Below are positions 51,339 through 58,436 of a stretch of 58,436 nucleotides of DNA, one piece after another. This DNA comes from Bacillota bacterium (GTDB lineage Bacteria; Bacillota; Clostridia; Peptostreptococcales; Anaerovoracaceae), in assembly GCA_017397825.1 (NCBI GenBank), contig JAFQHT010000065.1, positions 1 to 58,436 on the forward strand, read 5' to 3'. The position numbers and the translations under genes are program-made. How positions within the stretch are numbered: position 1 is the stretch's first letter; every line of letters starts with the position of its first letter. Under the pieces are notes generated by a model. It did not search any database. It was not told the origin of the DNA and worked only from the letters and a program-made list of their open reading frames with translations.

Positions 51339-52214
51339 ATGTCGTTTTTCTTTTTCTTTGATAATAATGATGAAAATACGTTTGAGGATATCAAACATAT
51401 CGATGAATATGGTAATGAATACTGGCTTGCAAGGGAGCTGCAGGAGGTTCTTGGATATTCGAAATGGCAGAATTTCGAAAAGGTTATCGATAAAGCGAAA
51501 GAGGCTTGTGAAAACTCTGGAAACGTTGAAATTTCCCATTTTACCGACGTCAGTAAAATGGTGGAAAGCGGAGTTGCTGATATTCCTGTACGTGATATCC
51601 AGCTTTCACGCTATGCGTGCTATCTAATTGCGCAAAACGGAGACCCTCGCAAAGAAACTATCGCCTTGGCGCAGACATACTTTGCAGTCCAGACCCGCAG
51701 ACAGGAGCTGCAGGATCAGTTTAATCAGCTCACAGAAGACCAGCGCAGACTTGCAATCCGCAGCGAGCTTACAGAGCATAACAAATCTCTTGTTGAGGCT
51801 GCACAGCAGGCCGGAGTTAAAACTCCGCAGGAGTTCGCTAAGTTTCAGAACCGCGGTTACCAAGGTCTTTATGGAGGGCTTGGACAAGCAGAGATACACA
51901 AGCGAAAAGGCCTTGAAAAAGGTCAAAAAATACTTGACCACATGGGCAGTGAAGAGCTTGCTGCTAATCTGTTCCGTGCAACGCAGACGGACGCAAAACT
52001 CCGCCGTGAAAACATTCAAGGTAAGGACGCTGCCAACGAAACGCACTATCAGGTAGGTGCTAAAGTACGTCAGACCATAGAAGAGCTCGGCGGCACTATG
52101 CCGGAGGATTTGCCTACTCCAGAAAAAAGTATTAAAACGCTCCAAAAAGAAGAGAAGGAACGCCTCAACTCTTCCGAGCAAATTGCAATGGAATTGCCGC
52201 TGCCGGATAAATAA
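51339..52214 (+). CDS. dinD: DinD-like DNA-damage-inducible protein
   Basis: 291 residues matching DinD: an N-terminal domain with [31 protein letters not shown] and [27 protein letters not shown], and a C-terminal [17 protein letters not shown] ... [17 protein letters not shown]. coli DinD binds DNA and inhibits RecA-made structures. In a lysogeny operon it may tie phage behaviour to DNA damage. Confidence 0.88.
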   Translation: MSFFFFFDNNDENTFEDIKHIDEYGNEYWLARELQEVLGYSKWQNFEKVIDKAKEACENSGNVEISHFTDVSKMVESGVADIPVRDIQLSRYACYLIAQNGDPRKETIALAQTYFAVQTRRQELQDQFNQLTEDQRRLAIRSELTEHNKSLVEAAQQAGVKTPQEFAKFQNRGYQGLYGGLGQAEIHKRKGLEKGQKILDHMGSEELAANLFRATQTDAKLRRENIQGKDAANETHYQVGAKVRQTIEELGGTMPEDLPTPEKSIKTLQKEEKERLNSSEQIAMELPLPDK

Positions 52215-52242
52215 TAAAATTAAATAAGGGGTATTAACGGTA

Positions 52243-52473
52243 ATGGATTATATAAGAGTCGTACTACAAGATCTGCCAGTGACCATACGAGCATTCACTG
52301 TTTACTATTTCGATGAAGACGGTATGGTATATTACACCATCTTCATCAATTCACGTTTAAGCGAAACAATGCAATGTGCCGCTTATGACCATGAGATTCA
52401 GCACATAAACAATAATGATTTTGACAGCATGCTGCCAGCGGGCAAGCTGGAAGCGATGAGGCATGCCGGATAG
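52243..52473 (+). CDS. Small HExxH protein, ImmA/IrrE-like
   Basis: 76 residues. DHEIQHINNNDFD near residue 50 holds an HExxH zinc-binding motif. Small zincins of this type near CI-like repressors often cleave the repressor upon DNA damage (ImmA/IrrE). This one is much shorter than full ImmA (about 150 residues), so the family match is tentative. Confidence 0.65.
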   Translation: MDYIRVVLQDLPVTIRAFTVYYFDEDGMVYYTIFINSRLSETMQCAAYDHEIQHINNNDFDSMLPAGKLEAMRHAG

Positions 52474-52475
52474 AG

Positions 52476-52648
52476 AACTGGTTACAAAACGTAACCAGTT
52501 CATACCGTGACAATCTGTCACGGGTTAGAATATCAATTGTACGAAATAATCGTACAATTGGGGTACAAAATGTACCCCAATTGAGTTGCTGACATTTTGT
52601 CAGCAGTTGACTACAAATTGTTGTCAACTGACTACGTTTTGTAACCAG
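52476..52648. repeat. 173-bp ladder of palindromes
   Basis: Perfect or near-perfect stems follow one another: 476-485/491-500 (10 bp), 505-512/516-523 (8), 534-543/551-560 (10), 555-567/571-583 (13), 587-594/598-605 (8) and 605-611/623-629 (7), numbers within the 52 kb block. The two ends also pair over 16 bp (478-493 with 633-648). Three hairpins share ACA-N3-TGT at the tip, like the phage operators. It lies between the HExxH gene and integrase. Not CRISPR: arms differ and no spacers exist. Confidence 0.75.
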
Positions 52649-52662
52649 CTAAAAATAAAAAA

Positions 52663-52690
52663 CGCCCTCTGTTGGCGCAGAGAGCGATTT
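52663..52690 (+). terminator. Terminator of the lysogeny operon
   Basis: CGCCCTCT and AGAGAGCG pair with one mismatch around eight bases, followed by ATTTTAT. Confidence 0.6.
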
Positions 52691-52696
52691 TATAAA

Positions 52697-52776
52697 GGTC
52701 ATGCATGGACAAGCCATACAGTCCCAAACCAACTGTATTTTACCATGCATGGCCCTGAATTGTCAATTTTTCAGGG
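52697..52776 (+). promoter_or_regulatory. Long hairpin and terminator upstream of integrase
   Basis: GGTCATGCATGG (52697-52708) pairs with CCATGCATGGCC (52743-52754), with an inner ATACAGT/ACTGTAT stem. The following CCCTGAA/TTCAGGG (52753-52776) looks like a terminator and shares bases with the first stem, so the two folds compete: a possible switch controlling integrase. Confidence 0.5.
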
Positions 52777-52814
52777 TATTTTTATGCCCAAAATCAAAAA
52801 GGAAGGTGAAATAC

Positions 52815-54041
52815 ATGCCTAAAAAGGCTACTGAAAAGAAGAAGTCCAACATACCCGGCTCGTATAAATTCCGTGATGGCGGTAAAAAAGTGCAGCTTAC
52901 GGTATGTATCGGTACGCGGTTTGATGGAAAACCGAACAGATTTTACAAAGACATCGATTATACAACAGATAAACAGCTGGAGATAGAAAGAACATTATTT
53001 TATGCTGAATGCCTGCAGGAGAGCAAAAACGTTTCTACGGATCTGACCATCAAAGGGCTTTTTAATATTTACATCGATGATGCCAGCGTAGGAAATAAGC
53101 AATCCACACAGGCACGTTACCGGACTTTATTTATAAATCAAATCGAACCTTATCTGGGTAAAAAGAAGGTTACGGCAATCAAGCCTGTCGAGATACAGCA
53201 GTGGGTAAACCATATTAAAGAGCACGGTCGGAAGCGCCGCTGCGGGGAAGAAAACAAAAAAGGTGATGCCCTGGCCGCTAAAACAGTGCTCAGTGCGCAT
53301 TCCCTGCTCAGCTCATTGATGGACTACGCATACCGCGACCTGAAGATTATCAAAGAGAATCCATGCAGGAGTACGCGCCTGCCTAAAAAAGAAAAGTCAA
53401 AAATAAAATACCTCAAAGAAGATGAGCTCTCGAATCTTCTTGAGCTTCTTATGAATGAAATCGAAAATAACCGCACGCATGTTACTATGATTTTTCTGTT
53501 TCTGTTCACCGGCATGAGGTCTGGCGAAGCAGCCGGGCTAAAGTGGGACCACGTTTCGTTCGATACTGATATTATACGGATTGAGGAAGCAAGAGTGGCT
53601 CTGAGCGGCGAAGGCGTTGTAACGGACACTCCTAAATCGGAGGCGTCTTTCAGAGAGGTGGTTATGCCTAAGTTCATCACTAAAATGCTTAGGCAGCTGC
53701 AGCTTGAGCAGCTGAAGTATAAAATGGCTCTCGGCCCTGAATATACCGACAGTGGGTATGTGAGCGTTACGAAGCTGGGAACTCCGCAGCATCCACGCAA
53801 CACCTACAAATGGTTTACAAAATTTTTGAAGCGCCATGGGCTTGAGCACACTACAATTCATTCGCTGAGACATACCCACGCTGCCATGCTTGCCCGCCTC
53901 GGGACGAATGTTATTGATATTTCTCACCGCCTGGGCCATGAAAACATCAGAGTGACAGAAGAGATTTATATGTACCTCTTCAAAAATATCGATGATGAAA
54001 TTGCAAGTAAGTTAGATGATTACATGCTGAAAGTGAAATAA
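52815..54041 (+). CDS. int: Tyrosine integrase
   Basis: 408 residues from ATG at 52815 (GGAAGGTG upstream), not from the earlier in-frame start. Residues 1-60 are an arm-binding-type beta domain, 75-185 the core-binding SAM-like domain and 200-400 the catalytic domain with Arg235 (TGMRSGEA), Lys274, His349-x-x-Arg352 (HSLRH), His375 (LGHEN) and nucleophile Tyr385 (EEIYMYL). It inserts the phage into the tRNA-Ser 3' end next to it. The TTTGCGTC repeats at both phage ends are likely its arm sites. Confidence 0.95.
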   Translation: MPKKATEKKKSNIPGSYKFRDGGKKVQLTVCIGTRFDGKPNRFYKDIDYTTDKQLEIERTLFYAECLQESKNVSTDLTIKGLFNIYIDDASVGNKQSTQARYRTLFINQIEPYLGKKKVTAIKPVEIQQWVNHIKEHGRKRRCGEENKKGDALAAKTVLSAHSLLSSLMDYAYRDLKIIKENPCRSTRLPKKEKSKIKYLKEDELSNLLELLMNEIENNRTHVTMIFLFLFTGMRSGEAAGLKWDHVSFDTDIIRIEEARVALSGEGVVTDTPKSEASFREVVMPKFITKMLRQLQLEQLKYKMALGPEYTDSGYVSVTKLGTPQHPRNTYKWFTKFLKRHGLEHTTIHSLRHTHAAMLARLGTNVIDISHRLGHENIRVTEEIYMYLFKNIDDEIASKLDDYMLKVK

Positions 54042-54049
54042 AAAGTGCA

Positions 54050-54073
54050 TTTTGCGTCGGCTTTGCGTCAAGA
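54050..54073 (+). promoter_or_regulatory. Candidate integrase arm-type sites, right
   Basis: TTTGCGTC at 54051-54058 and 54062-54069, right after the integrase stop, match the pair at the left end. Period here is 11 rather than 12 bp. Confidence 0.6.
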
Positions 54074-54082
54074 CAAAAAGAA

Positions 54083-54112
54083 AACCCTTGAAATCAAGTG
54101 ATTTCAAGGGTT
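54083..54112. terminator. Bidirectional terminator of integrase and tRNA-Ser
   Basis: AACCCTTGAAATCA and TGATTTCAAGGGTT are perfect 14-bp arms around AG, with A and T runs on both strands. It lies on the phage side, so the tRNA now relies on a phage terminator. Confidence 0.88.
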
Positions 54113-54116
54113 GTTT

Positions 54117-54204
54117 TGGCGGAGGACATGGGACTCGAACCCACGGGGCTGTTACACCTTACTTGATTTCCAATCAAGCTCCTTAGCCACTCGGTCAATC
54201 CTCC
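54117..54204 (-). tRNA. tRNA-Ser (GGA)
   Basis: The minus strand reads 5' acceptor GGAGGAT, D arm, anticodon stem-loop TTGATTGGAAATCAA with anticodon GGA, a long variable arm, T arm GTGGGTTCGAGTCCCAT, acceptor GTCCTCC, G and encoded CCA. 88 bases with CCA, class II as for serine. The 3' end contains attR. Confidence 0.95.
54123..54139. other. attR core (17 bp)
   Basis: AGGACATGGGACTCGAA, identical to 13809-13825, covering the T arm and acceptor of tRNA-Ser. The tRNA is kept whole by the phage-supplied end. Confidence 0.88.
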
Positions 54205-54347
54205 ATATTCACTGCGGGCGGTGGTATCTTACTGTTGCTTCGCCGCATATATTGTAAACGTTCAATCGAACGCTATAATAATTTACCACATTTTCCGCAG
54301 GAATGCAAGCACTTTTTTGATAATAGCCGATAAAATTTTAAAAATTT

Positions 54348-54956
54348 CTATTCTTCACTGAAATTTACCGGTGCAAAAAACTTCATAGAAGTTCCCTGAT
54401 CCAGAATAAGCAGATCTTTTGGCATTCTCAAAACTTTCCATGTAACATACAGATCGCCTACTGCACCGCTTATATTGAAAATCTGCAGCATATAAAGATG
54501 CCAGAAATATACTTCAGGCAGTTCTCCGAGAAAATATTCAAATATGGTTCCCCAGACGATAACCGGTGCAAGGGCAATTACAATATACGGAGCTTTGGTA
54601 AAGAACCAGCTGCTCCTGGCATATGCCATGCCTGCTTTTGGTACAACGCCGAACTCAGCCTTTTCTCCGGTAACAATGCGGATAACAACCCCGTGTACCC
54701 ACTCATGGGCCAGAATATATACTATACTTCCAACCACAAGGGCCGCGATAAAGACTATGATGTTGAACTCTTCCGCTGCAAATGCAATCCGGGGCGGTAC
54801 TCTCATGCAGCCCAGTACGAACATCGCTGCCACAATAATCAGCCCGCCTATATTGATACGGATAAATTCGCTGCGGTCCTTTGCCATATCGAGTGTGCCA
54901 TATAAATCATATCCGGCAGGAAGTGCCGGATATGCTAAATTCTTATTATTCATCAT
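54348..54956 (-). CDS. DUF3267-like membrane zincin
   Basis: 202 residues with four or five helices and the zinc motif HEWVH near residue 84, in a membrane helix, as in DUF3267 and related site-2-protease-like proteins. No substrate known. It starts one base after the threonine synthase stop region on the same strand and may be co-transcribed. Confidence 0.78.
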   Translation of the reverse strand: MMNNKNLAYPALPAGYDLYGTLDMAKDRSEFIRINIGGLIIVAAMFVLGCMRVPPRIAFAAEEFNIIVFIAALVVGSIVYILAHEWVHGVVIRIVTGEKAEFGVVPKAGMAYARSSWFFTKAPYIVIALAPVIVWGTIFEYFLGELPEVYFWHLYMLQIFNISGAVGDLYVTWKVLRMPKDLLILDQGTSMKFFAPVNFSEE

Positions 54957-56438
54957 TTATAATGATCCTTTCACTGCGTCAGCCATAGCTGCTGCGTCCA
55001 CAACGCCTGTGTGGAGAACAGGTTTTTTGTCCAGATCTTTGAGGCCGTAAGGAACTTTCACGCCTGTTGCCTGCTCAAGAGCTGCCACATAAGCAAAACC
55101 ATCCGCGCAAGGTCCGATACCGATGGCAGTTGCCACGCTTTCTGCGAACTTGTATGCACTGGCAGTTGATGCAATTACTGTAGGAGTTTCATCGCCTGTC
55201 TGAGCTTTGTAATCCTGGTAAACCTTATATGCAACGGCAGTGTGAGTGTCCATTAAATAGCCGTTTTCAGCCCACATTTTTCCGATTGCGGATAATGTGT
55301 AGTTTTCTGTCGCAAAGCCGCCGTAAAAGCCATTCAGAGCCTCACGGACACCTTCAGAAACTTCATATACCTTGTCAGCATCCAGATTCTCCATCCAGCC
55401 CTTCACTGCAGCGCCGTCACGGCCGCTGAGCAGGTAAAGAAGTCTTTCAAGGTTGCTGGAAATGAGGATGTCCATGGATGGTGAATTGGTGCAGCAGAAG
55501 CCGCGTGTTTCAGGACGGATGTCGTAAACACCTGTGTTGATAAAATCAGTCAGAACTTTGTTGTCGTTGGATGCGCAGATGAATTTATTGATAGGCACGC
55601 CCATTTCCTTTGCGTAGTAAGCCGCAAGGATGTTGCCGAAGTTTCCTGTAGGAACAACCACGTTCATCGGCTCACCGTCAGCAATCACGCCTCTTTCCAC
55701 CAGCTTCACGTAACTGTAAACGTAGTAAGCCACCTGCGGTACAAGTCTGCCCACGTTGATGGAGTTTGCTGAGGAAAGCTTCACACCCTTGGCTGCCAGC
55801 TGCGCAGCAAAATCATCGTCATTGAAAATTTTCTTCACGCCGGTCTGTGCATCATCGAAGTTGCCGCGGATTGCGAAAACATGGGTGTTTGCCCCTTCCT
55901 GAGAAACCATCTGTCTTTCCTGCACCTGGCTCACGCCGCCTGTAGGGTAAAATACTATGATTTCAGTGCCTTCCACATCAGCAAAACCTTCCAGTGCAGC
56001 CTTGCCTGTGTCGCCGGAAGTTGCAGTGAGAATGCATACCTTATCAGTCACACCTTCCTTCTTCATGGAAGTTGTCATCAGGTATGGCAGGATGGAAAGG
56101 GCCATGTCCTTGAAAGCGGCGGTCTTGCCGTGGTAAAGTTCCAGGAAATGTGCACCGCCTGCTTCTTTTATTTCAACCACATCGGATGCTGTAAACTTTT
56201 CGTCATAAGCACCATTGATGCAGTAATCCATTTCTTGTTCAGTGAAATCGTCAAAATACGATCCGATAATTGCATGGGCAATTTCCTTGTATGATCTGCC
56301 CACCATATCTTTTATTTTAAGAGGGAGCGCAGGAATTGCTTCCGGAACATAAAGGCCCTTGTCTTCAGCTATGCCCTGAACGATGGCCTGTGCGCCTGTC
56401 TTCTTAATCTGGCTTCCTCTTGTGCTTTCGTAATTCAT
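54957..56438 (-). CDS. thrC: Threonine synthase
   Basis: 493 residues, usual for the bacterial type: the N-terminal domain (MNYESTRG ... YVPEAIPALP), the PLP lysine in KTAAFKDMALS near 112, TATSGDTGKAALEGF near 147 and NFGNILAAYYAKEMG near 267. It makes threonine from O-phosphohomoserine. GGAGG precedes the start. No leader regulation is visible. Confidence 0.95.
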   Translation of the reverse strand: MNYESTRGSQIKKTGAQAIVQGIAEDKGLYVPEAIPALPLKIKDMVGRSYKEIAHAIIGSYFDDFTEQEMDYCINGAYDEKFTASDVVEIKEAGGAHFLELYHGKTAAFKDMALSILPYLMTTSMKKEGVTDKVCILTATSGDTGKAALEGFADVEGTEIIVFYPTGGVSQVQERQMVSQEGANTHVFAIRGNFDDAQTGVKKIFNDDDFAAQLAAKGVKLSSANSINVGRLVPQVAYYVYSYVKLVERGVIADGEPMNVVVPTGNFGNILAAYYAKEMGVPINKFICASNDNKVLTDFINTGVYDIRPETRGFCCTNSPSMDILISSNLERLLYLLSGRDGAAVKGWMENLDADKVYEVSEGVREALNGFYGGFATENYTLSAIGKMWAENGYLMDTHTAVAYKVYQDYKAQTGDETPTVIASTASAYKFAESVATAIGIGPCADGFAYVAALEQATGVKVPYGLKDLDKKPVLHTGVVDAAAMADAVKGSL

Positions 56439-56592
56439 ATGTAAATCCTCCGTTTTGAGTATTTTTTCTTTGATGGTTCTGGTTATAAGGATACCACAAA
56501 ACTACACATTGTTCAATGCTGGATAATATTTACATATGTAATTTTTCAATATAATATTAGCTGGCGTAAGCACTAAGTAAATTCAAATTTGC

Positions 56593-57357
56593 TCACCGCT
56601 TTTTATAAACCACTAATTCCGGGTTTTCGCCGTTTTCTTCATAAGTGCTTACAAGGATGAAATCCATATTGGCAACAATCCCGAAACATCTGCCCCCTTC
56701 AAATTCACTTTCCAGCTGGTTTCCCAGATAAGTAACTCCATCATCCAGAAACTTCACTGTGTGACCGTTGGGAAGACGGTATTCCATATTCACATAACCA
56801 CCCACGAGGGCATTGAGTTTTTCCACTTCTGGCATACCTTCTATATGTAGCTCATTGATTTCATCCATCAGCTTTCTTTTAAATTCATCAAATTTTTCTG
56901 CTCCGGCAAGATTCTTATATTTCTTCCAGTAATCAAGTTTTGGAAGCATATCCTGCAGGTATGCCCTTGCCTGTTCCGGAGAAAAATCATCGCCGGACAT
57001 ATTTTTCACACAGACATCTATTAAATCATCCATGTCGTGATACATATATTCGCCATCTGCATAGCACCATTTGCAGTAATCTTCATTAAAAAACCCGTCT
57101 GTTTCTTTGCTGATATTGGAATCCTCCAGCGGCATACCGCAGCATTGGCAGATCATCTGCCTTGGGGAACCAAGAAGTGTATTGATAGAAACATCGAAAA
57201 GCTTGGAAAGCAATTTCAGTGTTTCGGTGTTTGGTGTAGTTTCTCCATTTTCCCATCGTGATACGGCCTGCCTGGTTACGAATACTTTTTCTGCGAGTTC
57301 GTCCTGTGATAAGCCTGCTTTATTTCTTAATTCCAGAATAATATCTTTCGTTTCCAT
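56593..57357 (-). CDS. XRE-family regulator with zinc ribbon
   Basis: 254 residues. Residues 1-62 form an HTH (LSQDELAEKVFVTRQAVSRWENGETTP), residues 68-110 a zinc ribbon with CQCCGMPL and YCKWCYADG, followed by a helical domain and a beta-rich end (VYKKR). This HTH-zinc-ribbon layout is widespread in Clostridia; target genes unknown. The gene stands alone. Confidence 0.85.
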   Translation of the reverse strand: METKDIILELRNKAGLSQDELAEKVFVTRQAVSRWENGETTPNTETLKLLSKLFDVSINTLLGSPRQMICQCCGMPLEDSNISKETDGFFNEDYCKWCYADGEYMYHDMDDLIDVCVKNMSGDDFSPEQARAYLQDMLPKLDYWKKYKNLAGAEKFDEFKRKLMDEINELHIEGMPEVEKLNALVGGYVNMEYRLPNGHTVKFLDDGVTYLGNQLESEFEGGRCFGIVANMDFILVSTYEENGENPELVVYKKR

Positions 57358-57473
57358 GAATTATCACCTCCATCGCAATTATACACCTTTTTTATTATTT
57401 TGCGTAGCAACAGGCAGTTGCTTCAATGTAAAAGGGCAATGCCTGATTAAGAAGCATTGCCCCATGTTTATGT

Positions 57474-58100
57474 TTAGAAAAGTTGTCCCGGAAGTTTCAG
57501 TTTTTCCTTATAAGGAAATTCTTTGTCGAATTCTTCCGCCGCTGCTTCATCCACAAAATAGCCTTGTGGCGTTGCATATTCTCCTGTGATATCGTTCAGA
57601 TATCCCGGAATAAGTTCCTTACAGAGAAAGAAAGATGCATCTGCTCCTTCAGGCAGCCCGTGATATCGGATACCGAAATCGCTGGCGAATGTGAACCCGC
57701 TTCTGCCATAGAAATCAATATTGCCTTCAAAGCATACGGCTCCGCAACCCAGTTTCCTGGCTTTTTCCAGAGAATAGTCAAGCAGGATCTTGCCGTAGCC
57801 CTGTCTTTTCAGTTCAGGGGTGATGCAGATCGGTCCCATGGTCATAATGGGGATTTTTCTGCCATCTTCGGCATGGATTGCGGCGTGCATGAACATGTTC
57901 TGGCCGATGATTCTGCCGTCTTTTTCCATTACAAAGTCCAGTTCAGCCACAAACGCCGGATCATTTCTCAGCTGATTGAGTACATAATGTTCCAGACATC
58001 CCGGTCTGTAAACATTCCAGAAAGACTCTCTGACCAGGTTTTCTGTTTCGCGGTATTCTTCTGTTTTTTCTAAACGAATTATATAGTCATTTTTATTCAT
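57474..58100 (-). CDS. GNAT family N-acetyltransferase
   Basis: 208 residues from ATG at 58100, behind AGGAGG. The acetyl-CoA signature GPICITPELKRQGYGKILLDYSLEKARKLG is near 90, and FEGNIDFYGRSGFTFAS follows. The substrate is unknown. The frame extends upstream but without a good ribosome site. Confidence 0.87.
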   Translation of the reverse strand: MNKNDYIIRLEKTEEYRETENLVRESFWNVYRPGCLEHYVLNQLRNDPAFVAELDFVMEKDGRIIGQNMFMHAAIHAEDGRKIPIMTMGPICITPELKRQGYGKILLDYSLEKARKLGCGAVCFEGNIDFYGRSGFTFASDFGIRYHGLPEGADASFFLCKELIPGYLNDITGEYATPQGYFVDEAAAEEFDKEFPYKEKLKLPGQLF

Positions 58101-58299
58101 TATTTTTTTCCTCCTGATGATTGTTGACTGCAATGCTGGGAGGTCTGTGTGAGACTGTCTGACACATAACCTCCCGGCTATGCCACAATCTCCAGTGCTT
58201 TGTTTGTTTTTCTCAAAAAGCAATCTCCTTAAAATATAATATTTATAATCAAGTCTTTCGACAGATTATCCAAACAACTTTATAGTTGCAAATTGGAAT
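58101..58299. other. Intergenic, nothing clear
   Basis: AT-rich between the acetyltransferase and SDR genes. GGAGGTCTGTG ... CATAACCTCC near 58139-58169 is a loose inverted repeat; no gene or clear promoter seen. Confidence 0.4.
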
Positions 58300-58436
58300 T
58301 TACAAAGCCTTTCCACCAGATACTTTGATTACCTGTCCTGTAATCATTCTTGCCTGTTTACTTGCAAGGAATAAAACAGTTTCTGCAATATCTTCTGGTT
58401 GAATTAATTTTCCCATTGGAATTAAAGGAACAACTA
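58300..58436 (-). CDS. SDR-family oxidoreductase, C-terminal end only
   Basis: The last 44 residues read PMGKLIQPEDIAETVLFLAS, then MITGQVIKVSGGKAL and stop, the classical C-terminus of short-chain dehydrogenases (3-oxoacyl-ACP reductase-like). The rest is outside the window. Confidence 0.85.
   Translation of the reverse strand, partial: VVPLIPMGKLIQPEDIAETVLFLASKQARMITGQVIKVSGGKAL

Larger units (their letters stand above)
13809..54139. mobile_element. Prophage, podovirus-like, with DGR, integrated at tRNA-Ser
   Basis: A 17-bp direct repeat (13809-13825 and 54123-54139) bounds about 40.3 kb holding a full set of phage modules: integrase, CI/Cro-type switch, early genes, terminase, portal, scaffold, capsid, neck, fibres, DGR, ejection-type proteins and lysis genes. 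Lysogeny genes read rightwards and all others leftwards. No tape-measure, sheath or major tail protein is visible, while a P22 gp10-like neck protein and a very large polyvalent protein are present, which suggests a short-tailed virion. Every module appears uninterrupted, so it could be inducible. Confidence 0.9.

Noticed and set aside
52476..52648. CRISPR or simple terminator array
   Set aside because: Arms of successive palindromes differ and there are no spacers or T runs between them.

Overview
The window is a piece of a Bacillota (Clostridia-type) chromosome of medium GC that carries one complete-looking ~40.3 kb prophage. The lineage is inferred from TTGACA/TATAAT promoters, strong AGGAGG ribosome sites, an encoded tRNA CCA end, a c-di-GMP-I riboswitch and genes with spore-former affinities (SpoVS, a SleB-type hydrolase). 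No species can be named from the sequence.

Left chromosomal flank (1-13808): a secreted repeat protein behind a c-di-GMP-I riboswitch (minus strand, runs off the window), an APC amino-acid permease, an EamA exporter, an aldo/keto reductase with ferredoxin clusters followed by an agmatinase-type ureohydrolase, a YeiH-type transporter, a secreted CAP/fibronectin-III protein, a heterodimeric ABC exporter, a dimethylarginine-dimethylaminohydrolase-like enzyme, a strongly folded 138-bp element set between two tRNA-Ser 3'-end fragments, and a DUF3784-like membrane protein. Right flank (54117-58436): tRNA-Ser(GGA), a DUF3267-like membrane zincin, threonine synthase, an HTH/zinc-ribbon regulator, a GNAT acetyltransferase and the end of an SDR oxidoreductase.

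Prophage (13809-54139): it is bounded by a 17-bp repeat, one copy of which is in the tRNA-Ser 3' end. Rightward lysogeny genes are a CI-like repressor, DinD, a small HExxH protein and a tyrosine integrase. Everything else runs leftward from a divergent promoter with three 13-bp operators: Cro-like and excisionase-like proteins, small Cys-rich proteins, a SleB-like hydrolase, PcfK/PcfJ, DUF3102, SpoVS, a Tad2-like (DUF2829) protein, an HUH rolling-circle Rep, a late regulator, then TerS, TerL, portal, scaffold, decoration, capsid, neck and fibre genes, a diversity-generating retroelement (DGR), a Q-rich protein, a 2325-residue ejection-type polyvalent protein, and the lysis cassette. No tape measure or major tail protein is visible, which suggests a podovirus-like virion.

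The most exciting system is the DGR. The target protein (26167-27423) ends in a 134-bp variable repeat that differs from the template repeat (25526-25659) at 21 positions, every one of them an adenine in the template coding strand. Avd, a reverse transcriptase with YMDD and LGSEISQ motifs, a hairpin just after the variable repeat and a structured spacer after the template complete it. The RT reading frame runs on into a small coiled-coil gene with its own ribosome site. Other unusual items are a 173-bp ladder of palindromes between the lysogeny genes and the integrase, integrase arm-type repeats embedded in the end of a holin gene, and evidence for an inversion at the left attachment site.
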